Assembly (NCBI GenBank): GCA_046723735.1
Contig: JBKOVB010000114.1
Span: 1-64,000, forward strand
Reading direction: 5' to 3'
Length of the DNA: 64,000 bases
Origin: RYN-111 sp046723735
GTDB lineage: Bacteria > Actinomycetota > Actinomycetes > Mycobacteriales > SCTD01
Under the pieces are notes generated by a model. That model was not told the origin of the DNA and ran no database searches. It saw only the letters and a program-made list of their open reading frames with translations. This document shows, one piece after another, positions 8,057-16,240 of this stretch; the first letter of the stretch is position 1, and each line of letters starts with the position of its first letter. Position numbers and translations under genes: made by a program.

Positions 8057-8358
8057 GCCGCCGGCTCCGGACGCACCACGAGCACCAGCACCACCGCTGC
8101 GGTGATCTGCAGCAGCAGGCGCGCGAACGACCCGGTGTCCAGGATCCACGCCACCAGCGTGCCCACCAGACCGCCCGCGATGCCGACCAGCGTCGTCATG
8201 ACGAGCCCGATCTGGGTGCGCCCCGGGACGATCAGCCGGGCGAGGCCGCCCAGGATCAAGCCCACGACCACCGTCGTGAACAGCGCCCACAGCGTCGCGC
8301 CCAGGATCGGCAGCACGACGAACAGGGCGAGGCAGATCACGAGGAGGGCGAGGAGCAC
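8053..8358 (-). CDS. GlsB/YeaQ/YmgE-type small membrane protein
   Basis: A 101-residue hydrophobic protein with about three membrane segments and the glycine-rich pattern GGLARLIVPGRTQIGLV seen in transglycosylase-associated/stress-response membrane proteins. GTG 8358 is chosen because a TACCCT -10 box ends seven bases upstream. The longer frame to 8610 would overlap hisF and lacks support. It shares ATGA with the ParA-like gene, so a membrane anchor for that ATPase is conceivable. Function is unproven. Confidence 0.75.
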   Translation of the reverse strand: MLLALLVICLALFVVLPILGATLWALFTTVVVGLILGGLARLIVPGRTQIGLVMTTLVGIAGGLVGTLVAWILDTGSFARLLLQITAAVVLVLVVRPEPAA

Positions 8359-8365
8359 GGTTCTC

Positions 8366-8371
8366 AGGGTA
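8366..8371 (-). promoter_or_regulatory. -10 box (TACCCT) of the leaderless glsB-like promoter
   Basis: It lies seven bases before GTG 8358 on the minus strand, in a 91-bp divergent promoter region shared with hisF. Confidence 0.5.
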
Positions 8372-8436
8372 GGGCGCAGCGGGTCCTTCGGGCACCCCGC
8401 CCCGCGCGTGGTGCCGGTCACCTGCTGACCGCCCCC

Positions 8437-8442
8437 TAGCCT
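8437..8442 (+). promoter_or_regulatory. -10 box (TAGCCT) of the leaderless hisF promoter
   Basis: It ends seven bases before GTG 8450 and supports that start over GTG 8444, which would begin only one base after the box. Confidence 0.5.
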
Positions 8443-8449
8443 GGTGGCC

Positions 8450-9211
8450 GTGAGTCTCGCCGTCCGCGTCATCCCGTGCCTCGACGTCGACGCCGGGCGC
8501 GTTGTCAAGGGCGTCAACTTCACCGACCTCGTCGACGCCGGCGATCCGGTGGAGATGGCCAAGGTGTACGACGAGGAGGGTGCCGACGAGCTCGTCTTCC
8601 TCGACATCACGGCCAGCTCCGGCTCGCGGGAGACGACCTACGACGTGGTCCGGCGCACTGCCGAACAGGTCTTCATCCCGCTCACCGTCGGTGGCGGGGT
8701 GCGCAGCGTGGAGGACGTCGACCGGCTGCTGCGGGCCGGCGCCGACAAGGTCGGGGTCAACACCGCCGGCATCGCGCGGCCCGAACTGCTGAGCGAGATC
8801 GCAGAGCGGTTCGGCTCGCAGGTGCTGGTGCTGAGCGTGGACGCCCGCCGTGCCCCCGGGACGCCGAGCGGGTACGAGGTCACCACGCACGGCGGCCGCA
8901 AGGGCACCGGCATCGACGCCGTCGCGTGGGCGGCGCGTGGCGAGGAGCTGGGCGTCGGGGAGATCCTGCTCAACTCGATGGACGCCGACGGCACCAAGCA
9001 GGGCTACGACCTCGAGATGCTCGCCGCCGTACGCGCCGAGGTCACGGTGCCGCTGATCGCCAGCGGGGGAGCAGGATCGGTCGGCGACTTCGCCCCTGCG
9101 GTGGCGGCGGGTGCGGACGCGGTGCTGGCCGCCAGCGTCTTCCACTTCGGGACGATGCGGATCGGGGACGCCAAGGAGGCGCTGCGCACCGCCGGCCACG
9201 CGGTCCGCTAA
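8450..9211 (+). CDS. hisF: Imidazole glycerol phosphate synthase, cyclase subunit
   Basis: The cyclase half of IGP synthase, forming IGP and AICAR from PRFAR with ammonia from HisH. It is a TIM barrel with the catalytic aspartates in VIPCLDVDAGRVVKG near residue 10 and LLNSMDADGTKQGYDLE near 175, and phosphate loops in GGGVRS and ASGGAG. Length is about 253 residues. The start MSLAVRVIPCLDVD (GTG 8450) matches actinomycete relatives and the -10 spacing. It is followed by an ABC exporter pair rather than directly by hisI. Confidence 0.95.
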   Translation: MSLAVRVIPCLDVDAGRVVKGVNFTDLVDAGDPVEMAKVYDEEGADELVFLDITASSGSRETTYDVVRRTAEQVFIPLTVGGGVRSVEDVDRLLRAGADKVGVNTAGIARPELLSEIAERFGSQVLVLSVDARRAPGTPSGYEVTTHGGRKGTGIDAVAWAARGEELGVGEILLNSMDADGTKQGYDLEMLAAVRAEVTVPLIASGGAGSVGDFAPAVAAGADAVLAASVFHFGTMRIGDAKEALRTAGHAVR

Positions 9212-9252
9212 CCGGTTCGCACCGTGTCCGGTCGACGTGCTGAGGTAGGGAG

Positions 9253-11028
9253 ATGTCCGAGGGGCGGGTGATCAGGCGCGGCCTGGGCGTGCTGTGGCTC
9301 GCCGTCAAGGAGGAGCCCCGGATCTTCGCGCTGTCCGCCCTGGGCAGTGCCTTGTTCGGGGGCATGACAATCGCGCAGGCCTACGTCTTCGGGTACGTCA
9401 CCAGCGAGGTCATCGTCCCGAGCATCGAGAAGGGCCACGCGAAGCCGGCCGCGCTCGCGGGCGCCGTACTGCTCATCGTCGGCGTCGCCACCTTCAAGAT
9501 CGTCGGCATCCTCGCGCGCCGGCTCGGGGCGGGGCTCATGCAGTACCGGCTCCAGGCGACCTACCGGCGCCGCGTCACCCGGAGATACCTGGAGCTGCCG
9601 CTGGAGTGGCACCAGCAGCACCCGACCGGCGAGCTGCTGTCCAACGCGAACGCCGACGTCGAGGCGACGTGGTACCCGATCGCGCCCTTCCCCTTCGCGG
9701 TCGGCGTGATTCTCATGCTCGTGACGACCCTGGCCCTGCTGTTCGTCACCGACCCGGTCCTGGCGGTGGTCGGCTCGGTGGTCTTCCCCGCCATCGCGGT
9801 GCTGACCGTCGTGTACTCCCGCCGCATGTCGCCGCTCATGACCCGGGCGCAGCAGCTGCGCGGCGAGGTGAGCGCGATCGCGCACGAGTCCTTCGACGGG
9901 GCGCTCGTGGTCAAGACCCTGGGCCGTGAGGCGGACGAGACGGAGCGGTTCGCCAAGGCCAGCCGCGAGCTGCGCCGGACGCTGGTCTCCGTCGGCCGGG
10001 TGCGCGGGCTGTTCGACCCGGTCATGGAGGCGCTGCCCGTCCTCGGGGTGCTGCTCGTGCTGCTGGTCGGCACCTCGCGGGTTGGCAACGGCGACCTGTC
10101 CAGCGGTCAGCTGGTGCGGGTCGCCTACCTGTTCACGCTGCTGGCGTTCCCGGTCCGCGCCATCGGCTGGGTGCTCAACGAGCTGCCCCGCAGCGTCGTC
10201 GGGTACGACCGCATCTCGCGCGTGCTGCAGGCCACCGGCGCCCAGGAGCACGGCACCGGGCACCTCAGCGAGCACGGCCCGCTCGGCTTGGGCGTGAAGG
10301 ACCTCTCCTTCGCGTACGGCGACGAGCCGGTCCTGCAGGACGTCACCCTCGACGTGCTTCCCGGCCGAACCGTCGCGGTGGTCGGCCCCACCGGGTCCGG
10401 CAAGTCCACCCTGGCCTCGCTGGTGGTGCGGCTCGTCGACCCGCTGACCGGCGAGGTGCTCTACGACGGGCACGACGTGCGCGCGCTCGCGGCCGGCGAG
10501 GTTCCGGCCGCGGCGGCGATCGCGCCGCAGAGCACGTTCCTGTTCCACGACACCGTGCGGGGCAACGTGACCCTGGGCGCCGAGGTGACGGACGAGGACG
10601 TCTGGGAGGCCCTGCGGGTCGCCCAGGCGGACGGTTTCGTAGCCGCGCTCCCGCAGGGGCTGGACTCGGTCGTGGGCGAGCGCGGCACGACGCTGTCTGG
10701 TGGTCAGCGGCAGCGGCTGGCGCTCGCCCGCGCCGTCGCCCGGCACCCACGGCTGCTCGTCCTCGACGACGCCACGTCGAGCGTCGACCCGACCGTGGAG
10801 CAGCGGATCCTGGCGGGTCTGCGCGGCACCGCGGGCACCGTGGTCGTGGTCGCCTACCGCCGCGCCACGATCGCGCTCGCCGACGAGGTCGTGTACGTCG
10901 AGGACGGCCGCGTCGCCGACCGGGGCAGCCACGTGGAGCTGCTCGAGCGCTGCGCCGGCTACCGCGCCCTGGTCACCGCCTACGAGCAGGAGCAGGCCGG
11001 CGAGGCGCTCGAGGAGGAACCCGCGTGA
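9253..11028 (+). CDS. ABC exporter half-transporter with degenerate ATP site (heterodimer subunit 1)
   Basis: Residues about 20-320 are a six-helix ABC exporter membrane domain; 340-580 form the nucleotide-binding domain. Walker A is GPTGSGKST (near 377) and the signature TLSGGQRQR is canonical. Walker B reads LLVLDDATSS, with Asp where the catalytic Glu should be, and the H-loop reads VVAYRRAT, with Tyr replacing His. This subunit therefore supplies a non-catalytic Walker site but a good signature motif. It overlaps subunit 2 (GTGA), which has the complementary pattern. Substrate is unknown. It sits inside the histidine locus between hisF and hisI. Confidence 0.92.
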   Translation: MSEGRVIRRGLGVLWLAVKEEPRIFALSALGSALFGGMTIAQAYVFGYVTSEVIVPSIEKGHAKPAALAGAVLLIVGVATFKIVGILARRLGAGLMQYRLQATYRRRVTRRYLELPLEWHQQHPTGELLSNANADVEATWYPIAPFPFAVGVILMLVTTLALLFVTDPVLAVVGSVVFPAIAVLTVVYSRRMSPLMTRAQQLRGEVSAIAHESFDGALVVKTLGREADETERFAKASRELRRTLVSVGRVRGLFDPVMEALPVLGVLLVLLVGTSRVGNGDLSSGQLVRVAYLFTLLAFPVRAIGWVLNELPRSVVGYDRISRVLQATGAQEHGTGHLSEHGPLGLGVKDLSFAYGDEPVLQDVTLDVLPGRTVAVVGPTGSGKSTLASLVVRLVDPLTGEVLYDGHDVRALAAGEVPAAAAIAPQSTFLFHDTVRGNVTLGAEVTDEDVWEALRVAQADGFVAALPQGLDSVVGERGTTLSGGQRQRLALARAVARHPRLLVLDDATSSVDPTVEQRILAGLRGTAGTVVVVAYRRATIALADEVVYVEDGRVADRGSHVELLERCAGYRALVTAYEQEQAGEALEEEPA

Positions 11029-12803
11029 GCACCGCGACCGTCGACCGGCGGGACGCCGAGCTCGGCTCGTTCGCGACGCTCGCGCGCGGCCTGCGGCTGG
11101 CCCCCGAGTTCCGCGCGGGCCTGGCCGTGACGCTGCTGCTCGCCCTCGTCTCCACGGCGGGCCGGGTCGTCGTGCCGATCGCCGTGCAGCAGACCATCGA
11201 CAAGGGGTTGTCCGGCCCGCAGCCCGACCTGCCGCTGGTGCGGTGGGCCTGCGGCCTCGCGGCTCTCGCGGTGGCCGCCACGGCTGCGGCCAACTACGCC
11301 ATGAACGTGCGGCTCTACCGCACTACCGAGAACGGTCTGCTGGCCCTGCGCACCCGCGGGTTCCGGCGGGTGCACGACCTGTCGGTGCTGCACCAGGCCG
11401 CGGAGCAGCGCGGGTCGCTGGTGGCCAGGGTGACCACCGACGTCGACCAGATGAGCTCGTTCATGCAGTTCGGCGGTGTCCTGGTGCTGGTCTCGGCCGC
11501 CCAGGTGCTGCTCGCCTCGCTCGTGATGCTGTGGTGGTCCTGGCAGCTCACCCTGGTGGTGTACGCCTGCATGCTTCCGCTCTTCCTGCTCCTGCGGCTG
11601 TTCCAGCGTCGGCTGCACACGGCCTACCGCGGCGTGCGCGAGCGGATCGGCGACTTGCTCGGTGCGGTCGCGGAGTCGGTCGTGGGTGCCCCCGTGATCC
11701 GCGCCTACGGCGCGCAGGCCCGAACCGCCGAACGCATCGACGACGCCGTACGACGGACGACGCGCGCCCAGACGAAGGCGCAGGCCATCACGGCATTCAC
11801 CTTCTGCAGCGGCGAGGTGGTGACCGCCCTCGCCACCTCCCTCGTCGTGGTGCTGGGCGTCTTCCTCGCGATCGACGGATCGCTCACGACGGGCAAGCTG
11901 GTGGGCTTCCTGTTCCTGGTGACGCTGTTCGTGCAGCCCATGCAGGTCGCCACCGAGGTGCTCAACGAGGCGCAGAACGCGATCGCCGGTTTGCGCCGGG
12001 TGCTCGGCGTGCTCGACACCCCGACCGACATCGCCGACCCGCAGCCCGGTCGTGACCTGCCGGACGGGCCGCTCGCGGTGCGCTTCGAGCACGTGCGCTA
12101 CGCGTACCCCGGCGGGCCGGACGTGCTGCACGACGTCGACCTCGAGATCGCACCGCGCTCGAGGGTCGCGGTGGTGGGCGAGACCGGCAGCGGGAAGACC
12201 ACCTTCGCCAAGCTCCTCACCCGGCTCATGGACCCGACAGCAGGCCGCGTCGTGCTGTCCGGCGTGCCCTTGGACGAGGTGCGGTTCGCGTCGCTCCGCA
12301 AGCGGGTCGTGATGGTGCCGCAGGACGGCTACCTGTTCGACATGACCATCGCCGACAACGTCCGGTACGGCTGCCCCGACGCCGACGACGCCCAGCTGCG
12401 CCGGGGGTTCGAGGAGCTCGGGCTGCTCGACTGGCTCGACGGGCTGCCCGACGGGCTGCGCACTCCCGTCGGCGAGCGCGGCGAGTCGTTGTCGGTGGGG
12501 GAGCGCCAGCTGGTCGCCATCGCCCGGGCCTACGTCGCCGATCCCGACCTGCTCGTGCTGGACGAGGCCACCAGCGCGGTGGACCCGGCCACCGAGGTGC
12601 GGCTGTCCCGGGCGCTCGAGTCCCTCACCCGCGGGCGCACCACGCTCACCATCGCGCACCGCCTTTCGACCGCGGAGGCCGCGGACGAGGTAGTCGTCGT
12701 GGACCGCGGCCGGGTGGTCCAGCGGGGCCCGCACGAGCGCCTCGTCGCCGTACCTGGTGTGTACGCCGACCTGCACGCCTCCTGGGTGCGGCAGTCCCAC
12801 TAG
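11025..12803 (+). CDS. ABC exporter half-transporter (heterodimer subunit 2)
   Basis: Membrane domain about residues 30-330, ATPase domain 350-590. Walker A is GETGSGKTT (near 384). Walker B keeps the catalytic Glu in LLVLDEATSAVD, and the H-loop keeps His in IAHRLST. The signature is SLSVGERQ instead of LSGGQ. Paired with subunit 1 this gives one consensus site (its Walker motifs with the partner's LSGGQ) and one degenerate site, as in known heterodimeric exporters. The GTG start overlaps the upstream stop. Export substrate unknown; multidrug, lipid or peptide are all possible. Confidence 0.92.
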   Translation: MSTATVDRRDAELGSFATLARGLRLAPEFRAGLAVTLLLALVSTAGRVVVPIAVQQTIDKGLSGPQPDLPLVRWACGLAALAVAATAAANYAMNVRLYRTTENGLLALRTRGFRRVHDLSVLHQAAEQRGSLVARVTTDVDQMSSFMQFGGVLVLVSAAQVLLASLVMLWWSWQLTLVVYACMLPLFLLLRLFQRRLHTAYRGVRERIGDLLGAVAESVVGAPVIRAYGAQARTAERIDDAVRRTTRAQTKAQAITAFTFCSGEVVTALATSLVVVLGVFLAIDGSLTTGKLVGFLFLVTLFVQPMQVATEVLNEAQNAIAGLRRVLGVLDTPTDIADPQPGRDLPDGPLAVRFEHVRYAYPGGPDVLHDVDLEIAPRSRVAVVGETGSGKTTFAKLLTRLMDPTAGRVVLSGVPLDEVRFASLRKRVVMVPQDGYLFDMTIADNVRYGCPDADDAQLRRGFEELGLLDWLDGLPDGLRTPVGERGESLSVGERQLVAIARAYVADPDLLVLDEATSAVDPATEVRLSRALESLTRGRTTLTIAHRLSTAEAADEVVVVDRGRVVQRGPHERLVAVPGVYADLHASWVRQSH

Positions 12804-12826
12804 TCCCGGCTGACACAATGACCGCC

Positions 12827-13201
12827 ATGACCGCCGTGCGCCCCACCGAGCTCGACCCTGCCATCGCCGCCAAGCTCAAGCGCGACAAGGACGGCCTCGT
12901 CGTCGCCGTCTGCCAGCAGCACGACACCGGCGAGGTGCTCATGGTCGGCTGGATGGACGACCAGGCGCTGCACCTGACGCTCACCACGGGCCGTTGCACG
13001 TACTGGTCGCGGTCGCGGCAGGAGTACTGGGTCAAGGGTGAGACGTCCGGCTCGCAGCAGTGGGTGAAGTCCGTCGCGCTGGACTGCGACGGCGACACGC
13101 TGCTGGTCAAGGTCGACCAGGTGGGCGGCGCGTGCCACACCGGCGACCGGACCTGCTTCGACGCCCTGCCGCTGCCGGCCGTCGTCGGCGAGCGCCCATG
13201 A
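12827..13201 (+). CDS. hisI: Phosphoribosyl-AMP cyclohydrolase
   Basis: It opens the purine ring of PR-AMP, the third step of histidine synthesis. Metal ligands are visible in LDCDGDTLLVKV near residue 86 and GGACHTGDRTCF near 104; MVGWMDDQAL and CTYWSRSRQEYW are family motifs. It is the monofunctional form with no PR-ATP pyrophosphatase domain. ATG 12827 is preferred because the CACAAT box at 12814-12819 ends seven bases upstream; ATG 12818 would add three residues. The stop overlaps trpE (ATGA), linking histidine and tryptophan genes in one transcript. Confidence 0.94.
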   Translation: MTAVRPTELDPAIAAKLKRDKDGLVVAVCQQHDTGEVLMVGWMDDQALHLTLTTGRCTYWSRSRQEYWVKGETSGSQQWVKSVALDCDGDTLLVKVDQVGGACHTGDRTCFDALPLPAVVGERP

Positions 13202-14676
13202 GTGCGCTCGGCGTCACGCGGCCGACGCCCGAGGAGTTCGCCACCCTCGACCAGCCGCTGGTGCCGGTGACGCGCCGCCTCCTCGCCGACGGCGAGACCG
13301 CGATCGGGGTCTACCGCAAGCTCGCCGGGAACCGCCCAGGCACCTTCCTGCTCGAGTCGGCCGAGCAGGGCAAGTGGTCGCGCTGGTCGTTCGTGGGGGT
13401 CCGCTGCGCGGCCACGCTGACGGAGCGGGACGGCGAGGCGCTGTGGCTCGGCGACGCTCTGCCCACCACCTCGACCGACCCGATGGAGGCGCTGCGCGAG
13501 GCCGACGCGCTGCTGCGCTCGCCGCACGACCCCACCTTGCCGCCGTTCACGGGGGGTCTCGTCGGCTACCTCTCGTACGACGTGGTCCGCCGCCTCGAGC
13601 GACTGCCCGCCACCGCCCTGGACGAGCTGGGCATGCCCGAGCTGACCATGCTCCTGGCCACCGACCTCGCCGTCCTCGACCACAGCGACGGCACGATCGT
13701 GCTGATCGCGAACGTCGTGCGGGGCGGGTCGTACGACGACGCGGTGGCCCGGCTCGACGCCATGCAGGCCGACCTGGGCAAGCCCGGCGAGCCCTCGGTG
13801 GCCGTCGTGGACCTGGAGGCGCCGCCGGCTTTCCGACGCAGGACGTCGGCCGAGGACCACATGGCCAAGGTCGAGGTCGTCAAGGAGCACATCCGTGCCG
13901 GTGACGCCTTCCAGGTCGTGCTGTCGCAGCGGTTCGAGGTGGACACCGAGGTCGACGCGCTGGACGTCTACCGCGTGCTGCGGGCGACCAACCCGTCGCC
14001 GTACATGTACCTGCTGCGCTTCGCGGGCCGCGAGTCGCCGTACGACGTGGTCGGCTCCTCTCCCGAGGCCCTCGTCACCGTGACCGACGGCAAGGCGGTG
14101 CTGCACCCGATCGCGGGCACCAAGCCGCGGGGGGAGACGCCCGAGGAGGACGTTGCTCTGGGCGCGCAGCTGCTCGCGGATCCCAAGGAGCGCAGCGAGC
14201 ACGTGATGCTCGTCGACCTCGGCCGCAACGACCTCGGACGCGTATGCGCGCCGGGGACCGTGGACGTCGTCGACTTCATGACGCTCGAGCGGTACTCGCA
14301 CGTCATGCACATCGTCTCGACGGTGGTCGGGGAGCTGGCGCCGGGTCGCACCGCGTTCGACGTCCTGACCGCGACGTTCCCCGCGGGCACCCTCTCGGGC
14401 GCCCCGAAGGTGCGGGCCATGGAGATCATCGAGTCGCTCGAGCCGGTCCGCCGCAACCTGTACGGCGGGTGCGTGGGCTACCTCGGCGCCGGCGGCGACA
14501 TGGACATGGCCATCGCGATCCGGACCGCGGTGCTGCACGAGGGCCGGGCCATCGTGCAGGCGGGCGGCGGGCTGGTCGCGGACAGCGACCCGGCCGCGGA
14601 GCAGGCCGAGTGCGAGAACAAGGCCGCGGCCGTCTTGCGCGCGATCGCGGCCGCCCAGACCCTGCACGGGGCATGA
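13198..14676 (+). CDS. trpE: Anthranilate synthase component I
   Basis: It converts chorismate to anthranilate with ammonia from TrpG, which is not in this window. The LLES segment (FLLESAEQGKWSRWSFVG) near residue 44 is the tryptophan feedback-binding motif. The chorismate-binding core includes HPIAGTKPRG, DLGRNDLGRVC and AGTLSGAPKVRAMEII. At 492 residues it is a stand-alone alpha subunit. It overlaps hisI upstream and the Trp-associated membrane protein downstream, each by ATGA. Confidence 0.95.
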   Translation: MSALGVTRPTPEEFATLDQPLVPVTRRLLADGETAIGVYRKLAGNRPGTFLLESAEQGKWSRWSFVGVRCAATLTERDGEALWLGDALPTTSTDPMEALREADALLRSPHDPTLPPFTGGLVGYLSYDVVRRLERLPATALDELGMPELTMLLATDLAVLDHSDGTIVLIANVVRGGSYDDAVARLDAMQADLGKPGEPSVAVVDLEAPPAFRRRTSAEDHMAKVEVVKEHIRAGDAFQVVLSQRFEVDTEVDALDVYRVLRATNPSPYMYLLRFAGRESPYDVVGSSPEALVTVTDGKAVLHPIAGTKPRGETPEEDVALGAQLLADPKERSEHVMLVDLGRNDLGRVCAPGTVDVVDFMTLERYSHVMHIVSTVVGELAPGRTAFDVLTATFPAGTLSGAPKVRAMEIIESLEPVRRNLYGGCVGYLGAGGDMDMAIAIRTAVLHEGRAIVQAGGGLVADSDPAAEQAECENKAAAVLRAIAAAQTLHGA

Positions 14677-15233
14677 GCTCGGCCCCTGAGCGCCGAGAGC
14701 TGCTGCTCGCAGTGGTGCTGTGCGCCGCGGGCGCCGCGCTGGTGCTCTGGGGCGCCTCGGCCACGTGGTCGTCGTTCCACCCGGCGGGGGAAGCCCTCGG
14801 CGTCGTGGTGGCGCGCAGCTCGGGCCGTGCGCTGTTCCCCGCGACCGCGGCGCTCGGCTGGGCTGCGCTCGCCGGCGCGCTGGTGCTCGTGGCGGTGCGC
14901 GGCTGGGTGCGTCGTGCCGTCGGCCTGCTTCTGGCGGTCGCCGGCGTCGTGGTGATCGTGGACGCGGTGCGGGCGCTCGTCGACACACCGCCTCCGGTGA
15001 ACGGGGCTGCCGTGCTGGAGGCAGGCGCCCTGCATGCCGGGCACGGGTGGATGGTGCTCACGCTCGTCGGCGGGGGGCTGCTCGTGCTGGCCGGAGCCTT
15101 CAGCGCCGTGCGCGGTGCTGACTGGGGAGGGCTCGGCTCGTCGTACGAGCCTCCGGGTGGCGCCCCCGAACCGCCGGTGACGGACAAGGGCGTCTGGGAC
15201 GCGCTGGACCGCGGCGACGACCCGACCGCCTGA
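14673..15233 (+). CDS. Trp operon-associated membrane protein
   Basis: A 186-residue protein with four hydrophobic segments and a polar acidic tail ending in GVWDALDRGDDPTA. Position (between trpE and trpC, overlapping trpE by ATGA), size and topology match the actinomycete Trp-region conserved membrane family. Its molecular role is not established; a transport or regulatory role tied to tryptophan is the usual guess from context. Confidence 0.85.
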   Translation: MSSAPERRELLLAVVLCAAGAALVLWGASATWSSFHPAGEALGVVVARSSGRALFPATAALGWAALAGALVLVAVRGWVRRAVGLLLAVAGVVVIVDAVRALVDTPPPVNGAAVLEAGALHAGHGWMVLTLVGGGLLVLAGAFSAVRGADWGGLGSSYEPPGGAPEPPVTDKGVWDALDRGDDPTA

Positions 15234-15261
15234 CACACCGGGCACCTTCGTCGCCCGACCC

Positions 15262-15300
15262 GTATGTGCGATCACGCATGTCCATATGCGATCCGACATG
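15262..15300. repeat. Imperfect tandem direct repeat upstream of trpC
   Basis: Two 20-base units, 15261-15280 and 15281-15300, share 14 positions, including the core TGCGATC and the terminal CATG. The first also contains an inverted TGCG-N4-CGCA. Located about 100 bp before the TACCGT box of trpC, they could be tandem operator sites. No regulator is identified. Confidence 0.35.
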
Positions 15301-15392
15301 GCCGCTGCGGGAGAACGGCACGCGAGACGGTGTCGGGGCGGACCGTCCGGCGCCCTACGCACCCCGGAGGGAGGCAGCCGGATCGGCCCGTC

Positions 15393-15398
15393 TACCGT
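15393..15398 (+). promoter_or_regulatory. Possible -10 box (TACCGT) for trpCBA
   Basis: Transcription from here would give a leader of about 30 bases that contains the GGAG ribosome site for GTG 15434. Together with the 200-bp gap after the membrane gene it suggests that trpC-trpB-trpA has its own promoter. Confidence 0.35.
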
Positions 15399-15433
15399 GA
15401 GGTGCACCACCCCGGACGACGGCAGGAGAACTC

Positions 15434-16240
15434 GTGAGCGTGCTCGACGACATCCTCGTCGGGGTGCGCGAGGACCTTGCGGCACGCCAGGCCGTGACCT
15501 CGCTCCAACAGCTCAAGGAGCGTGCGGCCCAGCAGCCAGCGGCGCAGGACGGGGTCGCTGCGCTGAAGCAGCCCGGGGTCGCGGTGATCGCGGAGGTCAA
15601 GCGCAGCAGCCCCTCCAAGGGCGCGCTCGCCGCGATCGCCGACCCCGCTGGGCTCGCCGAGGACTACGAGGCGGGTGGTGCCAGCGTCATCTCGGTGCTC
15701 ACCGAGGGGCGCCGGTTCGGCGGCTCGCTGGCCGACTTCGATGAGGTGCGTACGCGGGTGGACGTCCCCCTGCTGCGCAAGGACTTCATCGTCTCCAGCT
15801 ATCAGCTCTGGGAAGCCCGGGCGCACGGTGCCGACCTGGTGCTGCTCATCGTCGCGGCGCTCGAGCAGGAGGCGCTCATCAGCCTGCGCGAGCGCACCGA
15901 GTCGCTCGGCATGACCGCGCTCGTCGAGGTCCACGACGAGCAGGAGCTGGAGCGCGCGGTGGCCGCGGGCGCGCGGCTGATCGGGGTCAACGCCCGTGAC
16001 CTCAAGACCCTCGAGGTCGACCGGAGTGTGTTCGGGCGGCTCAGCCCGCTCATGCCGGAGGGGGTCGTCAAGGTCGCGGAGTCCGGCGTACGCGGTCCGC
16101 ATGACCTGCTCCACTACGCGGCGTCCGGGGCGGACGCCGTTCTCGTGGGGGAGGGCGTCGTCGTCGGCGGCAACCCCCGCCAGGCGGTGGCGGACCTGGT
16201 CACGGCAGGAGCCCACCCCGCAGCGCGGCACACGCCATGA
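15434..16240 (+). CDS. trpC: Indole-3-glycerol phosphate synthase
   Basis: It closes the indole ring from CdRP. TIM-barrel signatures: VAVIAEVKRSSPSKG near residue 52 (with the catalytic Lys), PLLRKDFIV near 113, and GVNARDLKTLEVD near 182. It has 268 residues and is not fused to TrpF. GTG 15434 follows an AGGAG site. The stop overlaps trpB (ATGA). Confidence 0.95.
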   Translation: MSVLDDILVGVREDLAARQAVTSLQQLKERAAQQPAAQDGVAALKQPGVAVIAEVKRSSPSKGALAAIADPAGLAEDYEAGGASVISVLTEGRRFGGSLADFDEVRTRVDVPLLRKDFIVSSYQLWEARAHGADLVLLIVAALEQEALISLRERTESLGMTALVEVHDEQELERAVAAGARLIGVNARDLKTLEVDRSVFGRLSPLMPEGVVKVAESGVRGPHDLLHYAASGADAVLVGEGVVVGGNPRQAVADLVTAGAHPAARHTP

